Part shown: in pieces, positions 37,569 through 48,946 of the stretch
How the letters are laid out: every line of letters begins with the position of its first letter
Numbering within the stretch: position 1 is the first letter of the stretch
Source: an uncultured Prevotellaceae bacterium
GTDB lineage: Bacteria; Bacteroidota; Bacteroidia; Bacteroidales; Bacteroidaceae
Reading direction: 5' to 3'
DNA: 57,263 nt
Assembly: GCA_945865175.1 (NCBI GenBank)
Contig: CAMBDA010000019.1
Coordinates: forward strand, 1-57,263
Program-made: the position numbers and the translations under genes
Notes under the pieces: generated by a model
What the model was told of the DNA's origin: nothing
Seen by the model: only the letters and a program-made list of their open reading frames with translations
The model's database searches: none

Positions 37569-39407
37569 TTATTTGATGATTTTCTTGCCATGGAGAATAT
37601 ACACGCCCCGCGAAGGGATGGAGGAAAGACGGCGGCCTGTAAGGTCGTAGATGCCGTCGGCACCAACGGACGGGGAAGTTGCAGGCATCATGATGCCACT
37701 GGCATGGGCATCGGTGACATCCTCATAAACCACCTTCCCGTCACGCAGCGTGGCCGTGAAGAAGCGGGTCTGGCTAAGGCCGCATATATCATCGGTCTGC
37801 GCCATGCCGCTGCCCTGGTTGAAGATGATGTTGAACTCATAGTCTCTGGTGGGAATGTCAAATTCCATATAATACCAGCTCTCGCCGTCCACCACTCGCG
37901 TCTGGCCTGTCATCAGCTTGCCAGGCCAGTTTCCAAGAAGGGGATTTGAATCCCAGGCATAGAAATAGACGGGCGTAAAGTCGGCCTTGCAATAGATGGT
38001 GGCCACATAGGGCTGGAAGCCGTCCTCCTCCTCGCGTTCGGCCTGCTCCTGCTGCCGGATGGCGGCTTCGGTCTGGCGCCACTGGTCCATCAGCTCGTTG
38101 GGGATGAAATACCTGTAATGGCGGCCCTCCAGCGCCAGCGTATGGGTGGAGGCATAATCGCGCGGGGTATAGCGTGACACACCCGTGCCTACTGCCACAA
38201 TGAGCGATCCGTGCAGGCCTTCCACCACATTGGCCACAGCCCCCGCGCTCTGCTGGATATGCTGGAATGCGCTTTGCGAGTGGATGCCCACCAGCTTGCG
38301 CAGGGCAATCTGCCGGCGTATGTCGGCTTTGCAGTCCAGCCAATGGGGCAGGAAGACACAAGGTGTGCCGGGCATGGCCAGCATATAGGCATTGGCCGCA
38401 GCAGTATCGCACTTCAGCGGGTCGAGCGGTTCGCTCTCGCTGCGGTATTGGGTGTCGTGGTTCTCCACAAAGGTGACGGCCCAGCGGCGGTAGCCGGCAT
38501 CGTAGCTGAGGGCGGTGCCGTTGGCATCGGTATAGGTGTTGAGAAGCGCACGGCAGTCATTTCCGTTGAAGGCATCGCGAACGCGATAGCGGAACTGGAA
38601 GTCGAAGGCAGCACTGGTGGGCACACCGTCCACCTGCGTGCCGTTGATCCATGCCTTGATGGTCTGGCTTCCATCCCAACACTCGCCCACGGAGAACCGG
38701 GGCTGCGAGGCAGTGTTGTAGAGGGCTGTGTACTGAGCACCGTAGCCCTTCACCATATCGTAGCGGAAACCGGCATAGCCCAGGTCGTGGAGCAGATAGT
38801 CTTCGTATGCCTTCACAATGCGCTGCACATTGGCCGACTGATGGTCGAGGTCGCGACAACCCGGCCAGTCCTCTCCCGAATCCTTGTTGGAAGAGAGGGT
38901 CACGCCCTGTGCCGCTGCTTCCGTGAGGGCATCGCCCCCATCGTCGTTGTTGCAGATGTCGGTGCTTAGGAACTGATAGGTCTCCCCCTGATAGGTCTCC
39001 TGGGGGAACCCGAACCATCCATTGGTGTTATGGTGGTTGATAACCACATCGGCAATGGTGGCAATACCGTTTTGCCGGAAAGTGCGGATGAGGGAACGCA
39101 GTTCGGCTTCTGTGCCGAAACTGGAGTTCTGGTTCCAATAGTACAAAGGCAGGTAGCCCATGTTGTTGTGCTGTGCGCAGTAGCCCGAATTGGGAATCCA
39201 TACAAGGTCGAACCATCCGGCCAGTTCACCAGCCTGACGTTCGAGCCTGGACCAACGGCTCTGGCTGTAGTTGTCCCAGGAGAAACCCTGCAACATGACA
39301 CCCGTATATTGCTCGGGCCATCCGATAGCCGAGGTGCGGGATGTCTCTTGGGAGAATGTCACAACAGGAACAATCGCTAAAAGGAAAAACAGTATTCGCT
39401 TGCGCAT
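37569..39407 (-). CDS. Secreted GH13 alpha-amylase with starch-binding module
   Basis: Starting at the ATG at 39407 gives 612 residues with a clear signal peptide (MRKRILFFLLAIVPVVTFSQ); a longer frame upstream would add non-coding sequence and reach into the preceding gene. The GH13 barrel holds GVMLQGFSWDNY, ADVVINHHNTNGWFG, the nucleophile in GYAGFRYDMVKG, the acid/base in FSVGECWDG and the third residue in FVENHDTQ. After about residue 490 comes a CBM26-like starch-binding module (VYFYAWDSNPLLGNWPG). The C-terminus ends YDLTGRRL then SRGVYILHGKKIIK. It takes the place of SusG, but lacks the lipobox of SusG and may reach the surface by another route. Confidence 0.9.
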   Translation of the reverse strand: MRKRILFFLLAIVPVVTFSQETSRTSAIGWPEQYTGVMLQGFSWDNYSQSRWSRLERQAGELAGWFDLVWIPNSGYCAQHNNMGYLPLYYWNQNSSFGTEAELRSLIRTFRQNGIATIADVVINHHNTNGWFGFPQETYQGETYQFLSTDICNNDDGGDALTEAAAQGVTLSSNKDSGEDWPGCRDLDHQSANVQRIVKAYEDYLLHDLGYAGFRYDMVKGYGAQYTALYNTASQPRFSVGECWDGSQTIKAWINGTQVDGVPTSAAFDFQFRYRVRDAFNGNDCRALLNTYTDANGTALSYDAGYRRWAVTFVENHDTQYRSESEPLDPLKCDTAAANAYMLAMPGTPCVFLPHWLDCKADIRRQIALRKLVGIHSQSAFQHIQQSAGAVANVVEGLHGSLIVAVGTGVSRYTPRDYASTHTLALEGRHYRYFIPNELMDQWRQTEAAIRQQEQAEREEEDGFQPYVATIYCKADFTPVYFYAWDSNPLLGNWPGKLMTGQTRVVDGESWYYMEFDIPTRDYEFNIIFNQGSGMAQTDDICGLSQTRFFTATLRDGKVVYEDVTDAHASGIMMPATSPSVGADGIYDLTGRRLSSIPSRGVYILHGKKIIK

Positions 39408-39430
39408 AGTGGTTGTGGTTTTATAGGCAT

Positions 39431-39475
39431 CCTGCCTCCCCTCCTCCCTTGGAAAAAGAAGGAAGGCGAGGCAGG
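39431..39475 (-). other. Hairpin between the SusF-like gene and the alpha-amylase
   Basis: CCTGCCTC (39431-39438) pairs with GAGGCAGG (39468-39475), and the purine/pyrimidine-rich arms in between can pair further (CCTCCTCCCTT with AAGAAGGAAGG). It sits in the widest gap inside the sus operon (85 bases). It has no T tract, so mRNA stabilisation or partial termination is more likely than a full stop. Confidence 0.5.
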
Positions 39476-39492
39476 ACTGTATCCATGAAAAC

Positions 39493-40581
39493 TTATTTCT
39501 CAATGAACAGATACTGACCAGTGAGGTCGTTGAAGTACACGTCGTAGGTGCCGGCAGACACCTTGAGGTTATCACCATTCTGGACACCCTTTCCATAGGG
39601 GAAATCAGAGCCGTTGCCCCAGTTGATGTCCCATCCGCCGTTGGCACGGAACTTCAGTTCGGAATCGCTTTCCAGCGTGAAGTCGTAGGCGTGCCATACA
39701 TGGGATTTGTTGGCCTGAATCAGTTCATAATCACCGCCCCAACCATTAAAGCCGCCAATGAGGCCAATCTTACTGTATTCTGCGGGGAACTGCTCCTCAC
39801 ACTCGGTGAAGCGATAGGTCATGTTCTTGATGTCGATGGTCATGGTGTAGAAGCCTTCGCTGGGAGCAAAGAAACAACCCACATTCTCCGACACGATCTT
39901 GCCCTCGGTGAGGGGCTCTTCCTTCTCGGCACCCATGGCCACCTCCCAGTTGCCCACGTCCTCGCGATACCAGAGCTTGCCGTCCCAGCTACTGTTGAAA
40001 TAGGTGGTCAGGGTCTGCACGTTCTGGTTCTCCAGCGTTGGGATGAAGGGGACACTGGGCTCTGTGGCCCAGCCGTTGGGATTGCCCGTGAGGAAGCAAT
40101 AGGTGGGCACATCGGGCAACATGGCCCGGAAGGTGACAGCGGCCTCGGTCTCCACATAGACGGTGAGCCCCTGAGGCTGTACTTCGGTGGGAAGCGTCTT
40201 GAGCGTAGCCTTCACCTTTCCGGTCACATCGCGCACCTCGCGGGTGCGGTTGTAAAGGGAAGAGATGGCTTTCTTCAGGTCGGCAACCTTCACCGTTCCA
40301 TCCTCGGCCACGGACAGAACGAATGTCTTGCCGCCCTGCACGGCATTGAAGGTGGCCTCTACGAAGGTGGCTCCTTCCAGTTCACCAAACTCCACCACCT
40401 TGACACTTTCGGTTTCAACGGTTTCCAGGTCAACCACCTCGGCAACGGGAGTCACCGTCAGCACCTGGGTCTTCTGCTCCTGCTGCGTGTTCTGCGCAGG
40501 CTGCTTCCAATCGGTGTAGTCCTCGGTGCAGGAGGTGAGTCCTGCAACGAGCATAGCTACAAACAATATTTTCTTATTCAT
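39493..40581 (-). CDS. susF: SusE/SusF-like outer-membrane starch-binding lipoprotein
   Basis: The 362 residues have a lipoprotein signal (MLVAGLTSC) followed by TEDYTD, an acidic surface-export signal. A SusE/F-type N-terminal domain follows, then two beta-sandwich starch-binding domains with paired motifs (CFLTGNPNGWAT near 160; IGLIGGFNGWGGDYEL near 270; KFRANGGWDINWG near 305). It holds starch at the cell surface and has no catalytic motif. It is shorter than Bacteroides SusF, which has three binding domains, so the name reflects position and family only. Confidence 0.82.
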   Translation of the reverse strand: MNKKILFVAMLVAGLTSCTEDYTDWKQPAQNTQQEQKTQVLTVTPVAEVVDLETVETESVKVVEFGELEGATFVEATFNAVQGGKTFVLSVAEDGTVKVADLKKAISSLYNRTREVRDVTGKVKATLKTLPTEVQPQGLTVYVETEAAVTFRAMLPDVPTYCFLTGNPNGWATEPSVPFIPTLENQNVQTLTTYFNSSWDGKLWYREDVGNWEVAMGAEKEEPLTEGKIVSENVGCFFAPSEGFYTMTIDIKNMTYRFTECEEQFPAEYSKIGLIGGFNGWGGDYELIQANKSHVWHAYDFTLESDSELKFRANGGWDINWGNGSDFPYGKGVQNGDNLKVSAGTYDVYFNDLTGQYLFIEK

Positions 40582-40606
40582 AATGTCTTCTTTGTTTTAG
40601 GGGTTA

Positions 40607-41833
40607 TTATTCAACGGTACACCTGTACTTGAAATCGTTCATGTTCGCCTGGGTACGCTCCAGATAGAGACGGATGGTGGTGCCTTCCACAGTGAGATTG
40701 GCTCCGTCCTGCGTCAGGTGGTCCACATCACCACCCAGGTTGACATCCCAGCCGCCATTGGCTGCAAACTTCCAGCCGTCTGCAGTCACGCCGGCATTCT
40801 CGAACTTCAGGCAGTGCTCGCTGGTGTCGTAGGTCATAATCTGGCTGTCGTCGGCCTGGTTCCACTCGTTGAAAGCACCCACCAGATGCCATGCGTAAGG
40901 AGTGGCAATGAGTGACTTCTTGTCCAGATTCACCTCAAGGAAGTACATGCCCGGTTCGCCGTTGAACTGGATGTTGCCACCACCGTTCAGCGTGATGTTG
41001 TCCGAACAGAGCCCCTGCTCAAAGCTGTTGCCATTGTACTCAGCATCCCAGTTGGGCTGAGGTGTGAACTTGAATTCACCGTCCATATAGGCATAGCCGC
41101 AGAGGGCATCCCTGTCGTCGTCCCAAGCCAGCACAGGACACACACCATGGTTCCATCCGTTGCCGTTGCCGGGCATGAAGATGGGTTCGGGAGTGGGTTT
41201 GTCGTAAGGCAGCATGTAGTAGGGCTTCACATTGATGGTCACCACATTCGACTCCACTTCGCTGCCATCCACCTTGTTGTCGATGCCGGCATCTATGCGT
41301 GCCACCACCTTCACATACACCTTGAGGGCTTCGCAGTCCACGCCTTCCTGCCATATGGTTGTCGCCTGGGAGCTGAACTGGTTCCAGCGGTTGAGGGTCA
41401 TGTTGAGGTCCTTGGCCAGGATGGTAGTGACGGTAGACGTGAACTTGTTGTCCATATCCACATAGTCGAAGTTGGCATCGCCTTCATACGTGCCGGTCTT
41501 TTCGTCGAGCTTGTTGGGGTCATATGCCTTGGTAAACTTGCCAGAGGGGGAGAGCTGCACCTTGTACACAATGCCCGAACCAGCCAGATTGCCAATGGGC
41601 GCTCCGTTGTCGGTATACTGGGGCTGGTTCCATGTCAGGGTGATGCCGTCATCGGCCGTCATTACAGACGGACTGAGGTCCACCACATTTTCTCCGAATT
41701 CGGGCTGGAACACCACAAACGTACCAGCCGCTGGCTTGATGAGGGTTGGGTTGGAGTCGTTGTCGTCGGCACAACTGCTCATTGCCACCACTGCCCCCAG
41801 GGCCATATAGGATAAAAGATTCTTGAATTTCAT
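40607..41833 (-). CDS. susE: SusE-like outer-membrane starch-binding lipoprotein
   Basis: The 408 residues start with a lipoprotein signal (GAVVAMSSC) and the acidic ADDND export signal. The N-terminal SusE domain (about 35-210) contains ITLTWNQPQYTDNG. Two C-terminal binding domains follow, seen as FMPGNGNGWNHG near 220 and HLVGAFNEWNQADDSQ plus KFAANGGWDVNLG near 320-370. It is paralogous to the next gene downstream (25 bases apart) and probably extends the time starch stays at the cell surface. Confidence 0.85.
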   Translation of the reverse strand: MKFKNLLSYMALGAVVAMSSCADDNDSNPTLIKPAAGTFVVFQPEFGENVVDLSPSVMTADDGITLTWNQPQYTDNGAPIGNLAGSGIVYKVQLSPSGKFTKAYDPNKLDEKTGTYEGDANFDYVDMDNKFTSTVTTILAKDLNMTLNRWNQFSSQATTIWQEGVDCEALKVYVKVVARIDAGIDNKVDGSEVESNVVTINVKPYYMLPYDKPTPEPIFMPGNGNGWNHGVCPVLAWDDDRDALCGYAYMDGEFKFTPQPNWDAEYNGNSFEQGLCSDNITLNGGGNIQFNGEPGMYFLEVNLDKKSLIATPYAWHLVGAFNEWNQADDSQIMTYDTSEHCLKFENAGVTADGWKFAANGGWDVNLGGDVDHLTQDGANLTVEGTTIRLYLERTQANMNDFKYRCTVE

Positions 41834-41873
41834 ATTTCTAGATTCAATGTGTTTACACTATATATTTTACTTA

Positions 41874-43565
41874 TCAATTGTATCCCTCGTTCTGCTTCAG
41901 GTTAGGATTGGCCAGCAGCTCGCTTTCAGGAATGGGATAGAGGTTGCGTGTGGCCGGGAATGCCTGGCCAGCCTCCACACCGCCTTTCCAATCCCACGCG
42001 TAAGTGGCATCATTGCCGCCGAACTGTCCGAAGCGGATGAGGTCGGTGCGGCGATAGCCCTCGCAGTAGAACTCACGGGCACGCTCGTCGAGAATATCAT
42101 TGAGAGTATAGGTGCTCATCGTCTTCTTGCAATGGGCACGGGCACGGAGTGCGTCCATGCACTTGGCACCCTCGCTGCCGGCTGCCAGTGTACCACCGGC
42201 CAGGCGAGCCTCTGCCTCGGCATAGTTGAGATATGCCTCTGCTGCGCGAAGCAGGAAGAAATCACCATCCACACCCGTTGTGCTGTACATCTCGCCATCG
42301 CTGCGACGGTTGCTGAACTTCGTGATGATCAGACCCTGGTCGAACGACTCGTCTCTGTCGTTATGGGCAATGCGCACGGTGTGGTTCTTGGCCCAGAACA
42401 GTGCACGGTCATCGCCTGCCACCTCACGGATTTCCTTGGAGGTCTTGCCCTCCCATGCCTCAGGCGTATTGGTGAACTTTTCCACCAGCTGCCTGCGCAC
42501 ACGCATGCCTCGCCAGCCATCCACATTGCCACGGTCCAGACCCGTAACGGTTTCCTGGTCGGCACCTGCATGGGCGGCCATGAAGAACAGGGTACCACCC
42601 CATCCACGCGTCTTCTCGGCATCCTGCAACAGGGGCAGGACGGCTTCCACATAAGCACTGCTGCTGCCGTTGTCGGCCATAAAGAGCTTGTCGTAGCCAG
42701 TGTAGGTGCACATCACGCCCGACTGTTTGTCGGTGACGGTAGATGTTTCGTCGCTCAGCTTGTAGCCGGCATCCAGCACCTTCTTGGCATATGCCTTGGA
42801 TTGCTGGAGTGCAGCCTCGTAGTCGAAATCCTCCACAGTTGCCTTCCACACCTTGCCATTGAGATACAGACGGCTCAGCATAAGCCAGGCAGCAGCCTTG
42901 TCCACACGGCCGTATCTTTCCTTGTCGCTGTCCTTCTTGGGGGCAGCCTCCATCAGGTTCTTCTCACACTCGGTGAACTCGCTGATGAGCCAATCGTACA
43001 TCTCGGCCTGGGTGGCACGAGGGGCGGCCTCGCCCGAAATCTTGGTCAGGAAAGGCACATTGCCAAACTCATTGGCCAGCACATAGTAGTTGAAGGCACG
43101 AATCCAGCGGACCTCGGCATACTTGGTTTCACCCAGATTCTTGCACGACTCATCGTTGAGATAGTGGTTGCAATAGGTGATGTTGGACATACTGCGATAG
43201 TACATGAACTTCAACACCTGATCGCCAGGGGTTGACTGGTTGTAGCACACGTTCACCAATCCGCCGTCGGTCCACCAGCAGATAGACTCATCGGTGCCCA
43301 GGCACTCCAGATTGTAGATGTTGCGCAGCAGGCAACTCTTGCCGCCGTCATCAATGTCGAAGTCTGCATTGCCATCGTTTCCTTCCATGATGAGCGAAGC
43401 ATAGCACTTGGTGTACATCTGATTGGGGTCGAAAGGCTGATTGATATCGGGGTCGTTGGTGTCAGCCGCACTCTCAAAGTCCAAGTCCCCTATGCAGGAG
43501 GTCAAGGCACCACTCACAACGAGAGTCGCCATTGGGACTATAGTTTTGAATATATTGAATTTCAT
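41874..43565 (-). CDS. susD: SusD/RagB family starch-binding lipoprotein
   Basis: The 563 residues have the lipoprotein signal LVVSGALTSC followed by IGDLDFE, and the helical TPR-rich SusD fold (RWIRAFNYYVLANEFGNVPF, then AEAYLNYAEAEARLAGG). The C-terminal YLYPIPESEL-like end (NLYPIPESELLANPNLKQ) is typical. SusD caps the SusC barrel and passes malto-oligosaccharides into it. It lies 41 bases after susC. Confidence 0.93.
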   Translation of the reverse strand: MKFNIFKTIVPMATLVVSGALTSCIGDLDFESAADTNDPDINQPFDPNQMYTKCYASLIMEGNDGNADFDIDDGGKSCLLRNIYNLECLGTDESICWWTDGGLVNVCYNQSTPGDQVLKFMYYRSMSNITYCNHYLNDESCKNLGETKYAEVRWIRAFNYYVLANEFGNVPFLTKISGEAAPRATQAEMYDWLISEFTECEKNLMEAAPKKDSDKERYGRVDKAAAWLMLSRLYLNGKVWKATVEDFDYEAALQQSKAYAKKVLDAGYKLSDETSTVTDKQSGVMCTYTGYDKLFMADNGSSSAYVEAVLPLLQDAEKTRGWGGTLFFMAAHAGADQETVTGLDRGNVDGWRGMRVRRQLVEKFTNTPEAWEGKTSKEIREVAGDDRALFWAKNHTVRIAHNDRDESFDQGLIITKFSNRRSDGEMYSTTGVDGDFFLLRAAEAYLNYAEAEARLAGGTLAAGSEGAKCMDALRARAHCKKTMSTYTLNDILDERAREFYCEGYRRTDLIRFGQFGGNDATYAWDWKGGVEAGQAFPATRNLYPIPESELLANPNLKQNEGYN

Positions 43566-43606
43566 ATTGTTTCAAGATTTAAATTTGTTAGTTACCACTT
43601 TTCCGC

Positions 43607-46600
43607 CTAGAAATTCAGACCCAGATTGAGGGTGTAGGTGCGCGGACGGGGATAGAGGCTGGACTCGGCACCGCTGGTCTGCTCAGGATCCAGACCCTTG
43701 TACTTGCTGATGACAAAGGCGTTGCTCACGCTGGCCGAGATGCGGCCTGTGATGCCATTGTACTTGCCCTTCTTGAACAGGTTCTCAAAGCTGTAGCCCA
43801 GCGTGATGTTGTCGCAGCGCACATAGCTGGCATTCTGCACGAAGTAGTCGCTGTGGCCATAGAGATAGCTGTTCCAGTTGAGCTTCTCAATGTCTGTCGT
43901 GGTATTCTGGTTGTACCATCCGTTGTAGTCGCGGCATACGGCAGCCAAGTTGACACGTCCGGCCTCCAGATCGTTGTAGATGTAGCCTCCGAAGGAACCA
44001 CGCAGGTTCATGCCCAGATCCCAGTTCTTATACTGCACGCGTGTGCTCAGGCCACAGTTCCAAGGGTGGTTGATGCTCTTGTACCAATACTTGTCGTTCT
44101 CGGTGATGGTTCCGTCACCGTCGCGGTCCACAAAGACACCCTGGATGGGCAGTCCCTTCTCGTCGTAGACTTGCTGGTACACATAGAAGCTGTTGGTGGG
44201 CTTTCCAACCTTCTGCCAGCTCACCGTACCTTCGTGGTCCACCCATCCGTCTACCTTGTCGTTGCCGCCATAGAGTTCATCCACACGGTTCTTGTTGTAG
44301 GCAAAGTTCATGCCAATCTCCCAGTACCAGTCCTTGGTAACGATGGGACGGCCTGTCAGCTGGAATTCCACACCACGGTTGCTCATCTCGCCGATATTGG
44401 TGTAGACGGTACGGTCGAAGTTGGAGCCCGTAGGCACGGTATTGAGGTTGAAGAGGTCGGTGGTCTTGCGGTAGTAGGCATCCACACCCACAGTGAGGCG
44501 CTGTTTGAAGAAGCCAAGGTCGAGACCTACGTTGTAGGTAGTGGTGGTCTCCCAGCGAATCTCATCGTTATAGGCATTGGGCTTGGCCATGAAACCATTC
44601 AGCCCGCCAATGGGATAGGTGTAGTTGCCGTTGACATTGCTGGTGTAGGTGGCCAGGTAATAGAAGTCCTTTCCGATGTCCTGCTGACCTGTCTTACCCC
44701 ATCCCAGACGCAGTTTCATGTCGCTCACACCATCTACATCCTTCATGAAAGCCTCATCGTTGATGCGCCATGCAAAGGCAGCTGAGGGGAAGAAGCCCCA
44801 CTTGTTGCCCTTGGCAAAACGGCTGGAACCATCGCCACGACCGGTGAAGGTGAAGAGGTAGCGATCGAGAAGAGTGTAGTTGGCACGTCCGAAGAACGAC
44901 ACGATGTAGCTCTCACTGCCCCAGGGGTCAATCACCCTGTCGCGCAGGTCCAGTTCACCATTGGCATTGAGATAATTGCCGGGATTGGTGCCGAAATCAC
45001 CGTAGACGCTGTTCTGGTAGCTGTAGCGGTCCTCATAGCCGTCATACTTCAGCTTGCTCCACTCATAACCTGCCATCACGTTCAGGTGGTGGGCATCCTT
45101 CCATGTGTGGTCATAGTTGGCGTATGCCTGGAGCTGCTGGTTCTGCTTGTCCTCAGTGTTATACTTTCCATAGCCATAATAGCCGCAGGAGGAGGTGTAG
45201 CGGGGCTGGCAATAATACTTGGTGCCGTTGGCACTGGTGTAGAAGAGGTCACCCGTGGTTTCGCTACCCGTGGTCCACTCTCCGCTCAGATTCAGGTGAA
45301 GGCTCAGGTCCTCCAGACCATGAATCTTGTAGGCTGCCTCCACATTGCCCAGGAACACCCAGGAGTCCTTGGTAAAGGTATTATGTCCCTTGGCCACCTG
45401 CTCCACCGGGTTCTTGGGCCCATTGGCCTCATAGGGATAGTTGGGGTCGTTCTTTCCGGCATCCTTCAGCCACTCAAAGTAGCCGCCGAAGTTGGCATAG
45501 CGGGGGTCGCTGCTCTTGACGGGCTGTGTGGGATCCATGTTTACGGCATCACCGATGGGCGCACTGCCAGGATTGGTCCAGCTCTGCACAAACTTACCGT
45601 TGATATTGAAGGTCAGGTGCTTGTCGAGGAATTCGGGGCTGAGACTCACGCCAGCCGTGAAACGCTTGTAGTCGCTGCTCTCGATGATACCCTCCTGCCC
45701 TGTGAAGCCCAGGCTCACACGGTAGGGCATGGCAAACACCTTGGCATCCTTGGTCTTCAGGCCACCCTGCACGGTCACATTGTGGTCGTGGCTCACAGCC
45801 GTGCGGAAAATCTCGTCCTGCCAATCGGTGTCGTATGTTCCGGCACTCTCGATAGGGTTGCCGTTGGCATCGCGCTCCTTCCATCCCAGGGCGTTCCAGG
45901 CATTGCTTCCCTTGCCGTAGAAACGTTCTACGAAGGACACATACTCGCCGGCGTTCATCACGTCCATGGTCTTTGTCTTGGTGGAGAAGGACAGGCTACC
46001 GTTGTAGCTCACCTTCACGGGAGCACCCGTGCGGCCCTTCTTGGTGGTGATGAGGATGACACCATTGGAACCGCGGCTACCGTAGATAGCACAGGCGCTG
46101 GCATCCTTCAGCACGGTGAACGACTCAATGTCGGCTGGGTTCACCAGCGACAGGGGATTGCTCATACCCTTGATGTCGTTGTTGTCGAGCACCATGCCGT
46201 CGATGACAATCAGTGGCTTGGTGCTGGCATTCAGTGAAGCACCGCCACGAATCACAATCTGGGCACCCGCACCGGGCTCACCGCTGCTCATGTTGACGTT
46301 CACACCAGCCACCTTGCCCTGGATGAGCTCCTGCGGACTGGTGATGATGCCATGGTTCTTCTCGTCGGGCTTGAAGGTGGCCACAGCACCCGTCATGTCC
46401 TCCTTCTTCACGCTACCGTAGCCAATCACCACGGTTTCCTGCAACGTCTTGGTGTCCTCCACCATGGTGACGTTAATCTTGGGAGCGGCCAAAACCTCCT
46501 GGGTTACATAGCCCATGTAGGAGATTACGAGCATGGCCCCTTTGGGAACCGAGAGGGTGAAATCCCCGTTCAAGTCAGTGAAAACACCATTGTTTGTGCC

Positions 46601-46747
46601 CTTCTGCTTGACGGCAACACCGGGAAGCTCACCCATGTCGTCCTGCACGTGACCCTTCACCGTGATGTTCTGGGCCCATGCCGAGACAGACACTAAGAAC
46701 ATGGCAATCAGGGTTGCCAATGTCCTGAATTTGAGTTTCTGTTTCAT
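43607..46747 (-). CDS. susC: SusC/RagA family TonB-linked outer-membrane protein
   Basis: The 1046 residues comprise a signal peptide, a carboxypeptidase-regulatory-like domain (KGHVQDDMGELPGVAVKQKG to about residue 110), a TonB-plug domain (LQETVVIGYGSVKKEDMTGA; DASACAIYGSRGSNGVILIT) and a 22-strand barrel ending TLNLGLNF. It imports malto-oligosaccharides across the outer membrane together with SusD. It begins 28 bases after the GH97 gene. Confidence 0.95.
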   Translation of the reverse strand: MKQKLKFRTLATLIAMFLVSVSAWAQNITVKGHVQDDMGELPGVAVKQKGTNNGVFTDLNGDFTLSVPKGAMLVISYMGYVTQEVLAAPKINVTMVEDTKTLQETVVIGYGSVKKEDMTGAVATFKPDEKNHGIITSPQELIQGKVAGVNVNMSSGEPGAGAQIVIRGGASLNASTKPLIVIDGMVLDNNDIKGMSNPLSLVNPADIESFTVLKDASACAIYGSRGSNGVILITTKKGRTGAPVKVSYNGSLSFSTKTKTMDVMNAGEYVSFVERFYGKGSNAWNALGWKERDANGNPIESAGTYDTDWQDEIFRTAVSHDHNVTVQGGLKTKDAKVFAMPYRVSLGFTGQEGIIESSDYKRFTAGVSLSPEFLDKHLTFNINGKFVQSWTNPGSAPIGDAVNMDPTQPVKSSDPRYANFGGYFEWLKDAGKNDPNYPYEANGPKNPVEQVAKGHNTFTKDSWVFLGNVEAAYKIHGLEDLSLHLNLSGEWTTGSETTGDLFYTSANGTKYYCQPRYTSSCGYYGYGKYNTEDKQNQQLQAYANYDHTWKDAHHLNVMAGYEWSKLKYDGYEDRYSYQNSVYGDFGTNPGNYLNANGELDLRDRVIDPWGSESYIVSFFGRANYTLLDRYLFTFTGRGDGSSRFAKGNKWGFFPSAAFAWRINDEAFMKDVDGVSDMKLRLGWGKTGQQDIGKDFYYLATYTSNVNGNYTYPIGGLNGFMAKPNAYNDEIRWETTTTYNVGLDLGFFKQRLTVGVDAYYRKTTDLFNLNTVPTGSNFDRTVYTNIGEMSNRGVEFQLTGRPIVTKDWYWEIGMNFAYNKNRVDELYGGNDKVDGWVDHEGTVSWQKVGKPTNSFYVYQQVYDEKGLPIQGVFVDRDGDGTITENDKYWYKSINHPWNCGLSTRVQYKNWDLGMNLRGSFGGYIYNDLEAGRVNLAAVCRDYNGWYNQNTTTDIEKLNWNSYLYGHSDYFVQNASYVRCDNITLGYSFENLFKKGKYNGITGRISASVSNAFVISKYKGLDPEQTSGAESSLYPRPRTYTLNLGLNF

Positions 46748-46775
46748 TTTGATGTGATTTAGAGTTGTTTATTAA

Positions 46776-48935
<2,160 letters not shown>

Positions 48936-48946
48936 TCAGTTAGTCC

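Noticed and set aside
39407..39647. 80-residue N-terminal extension of the alpha-amylase
   Set aside because: It overlaps the end of the SusF-like gene in another frame and would bury the signal peptide.
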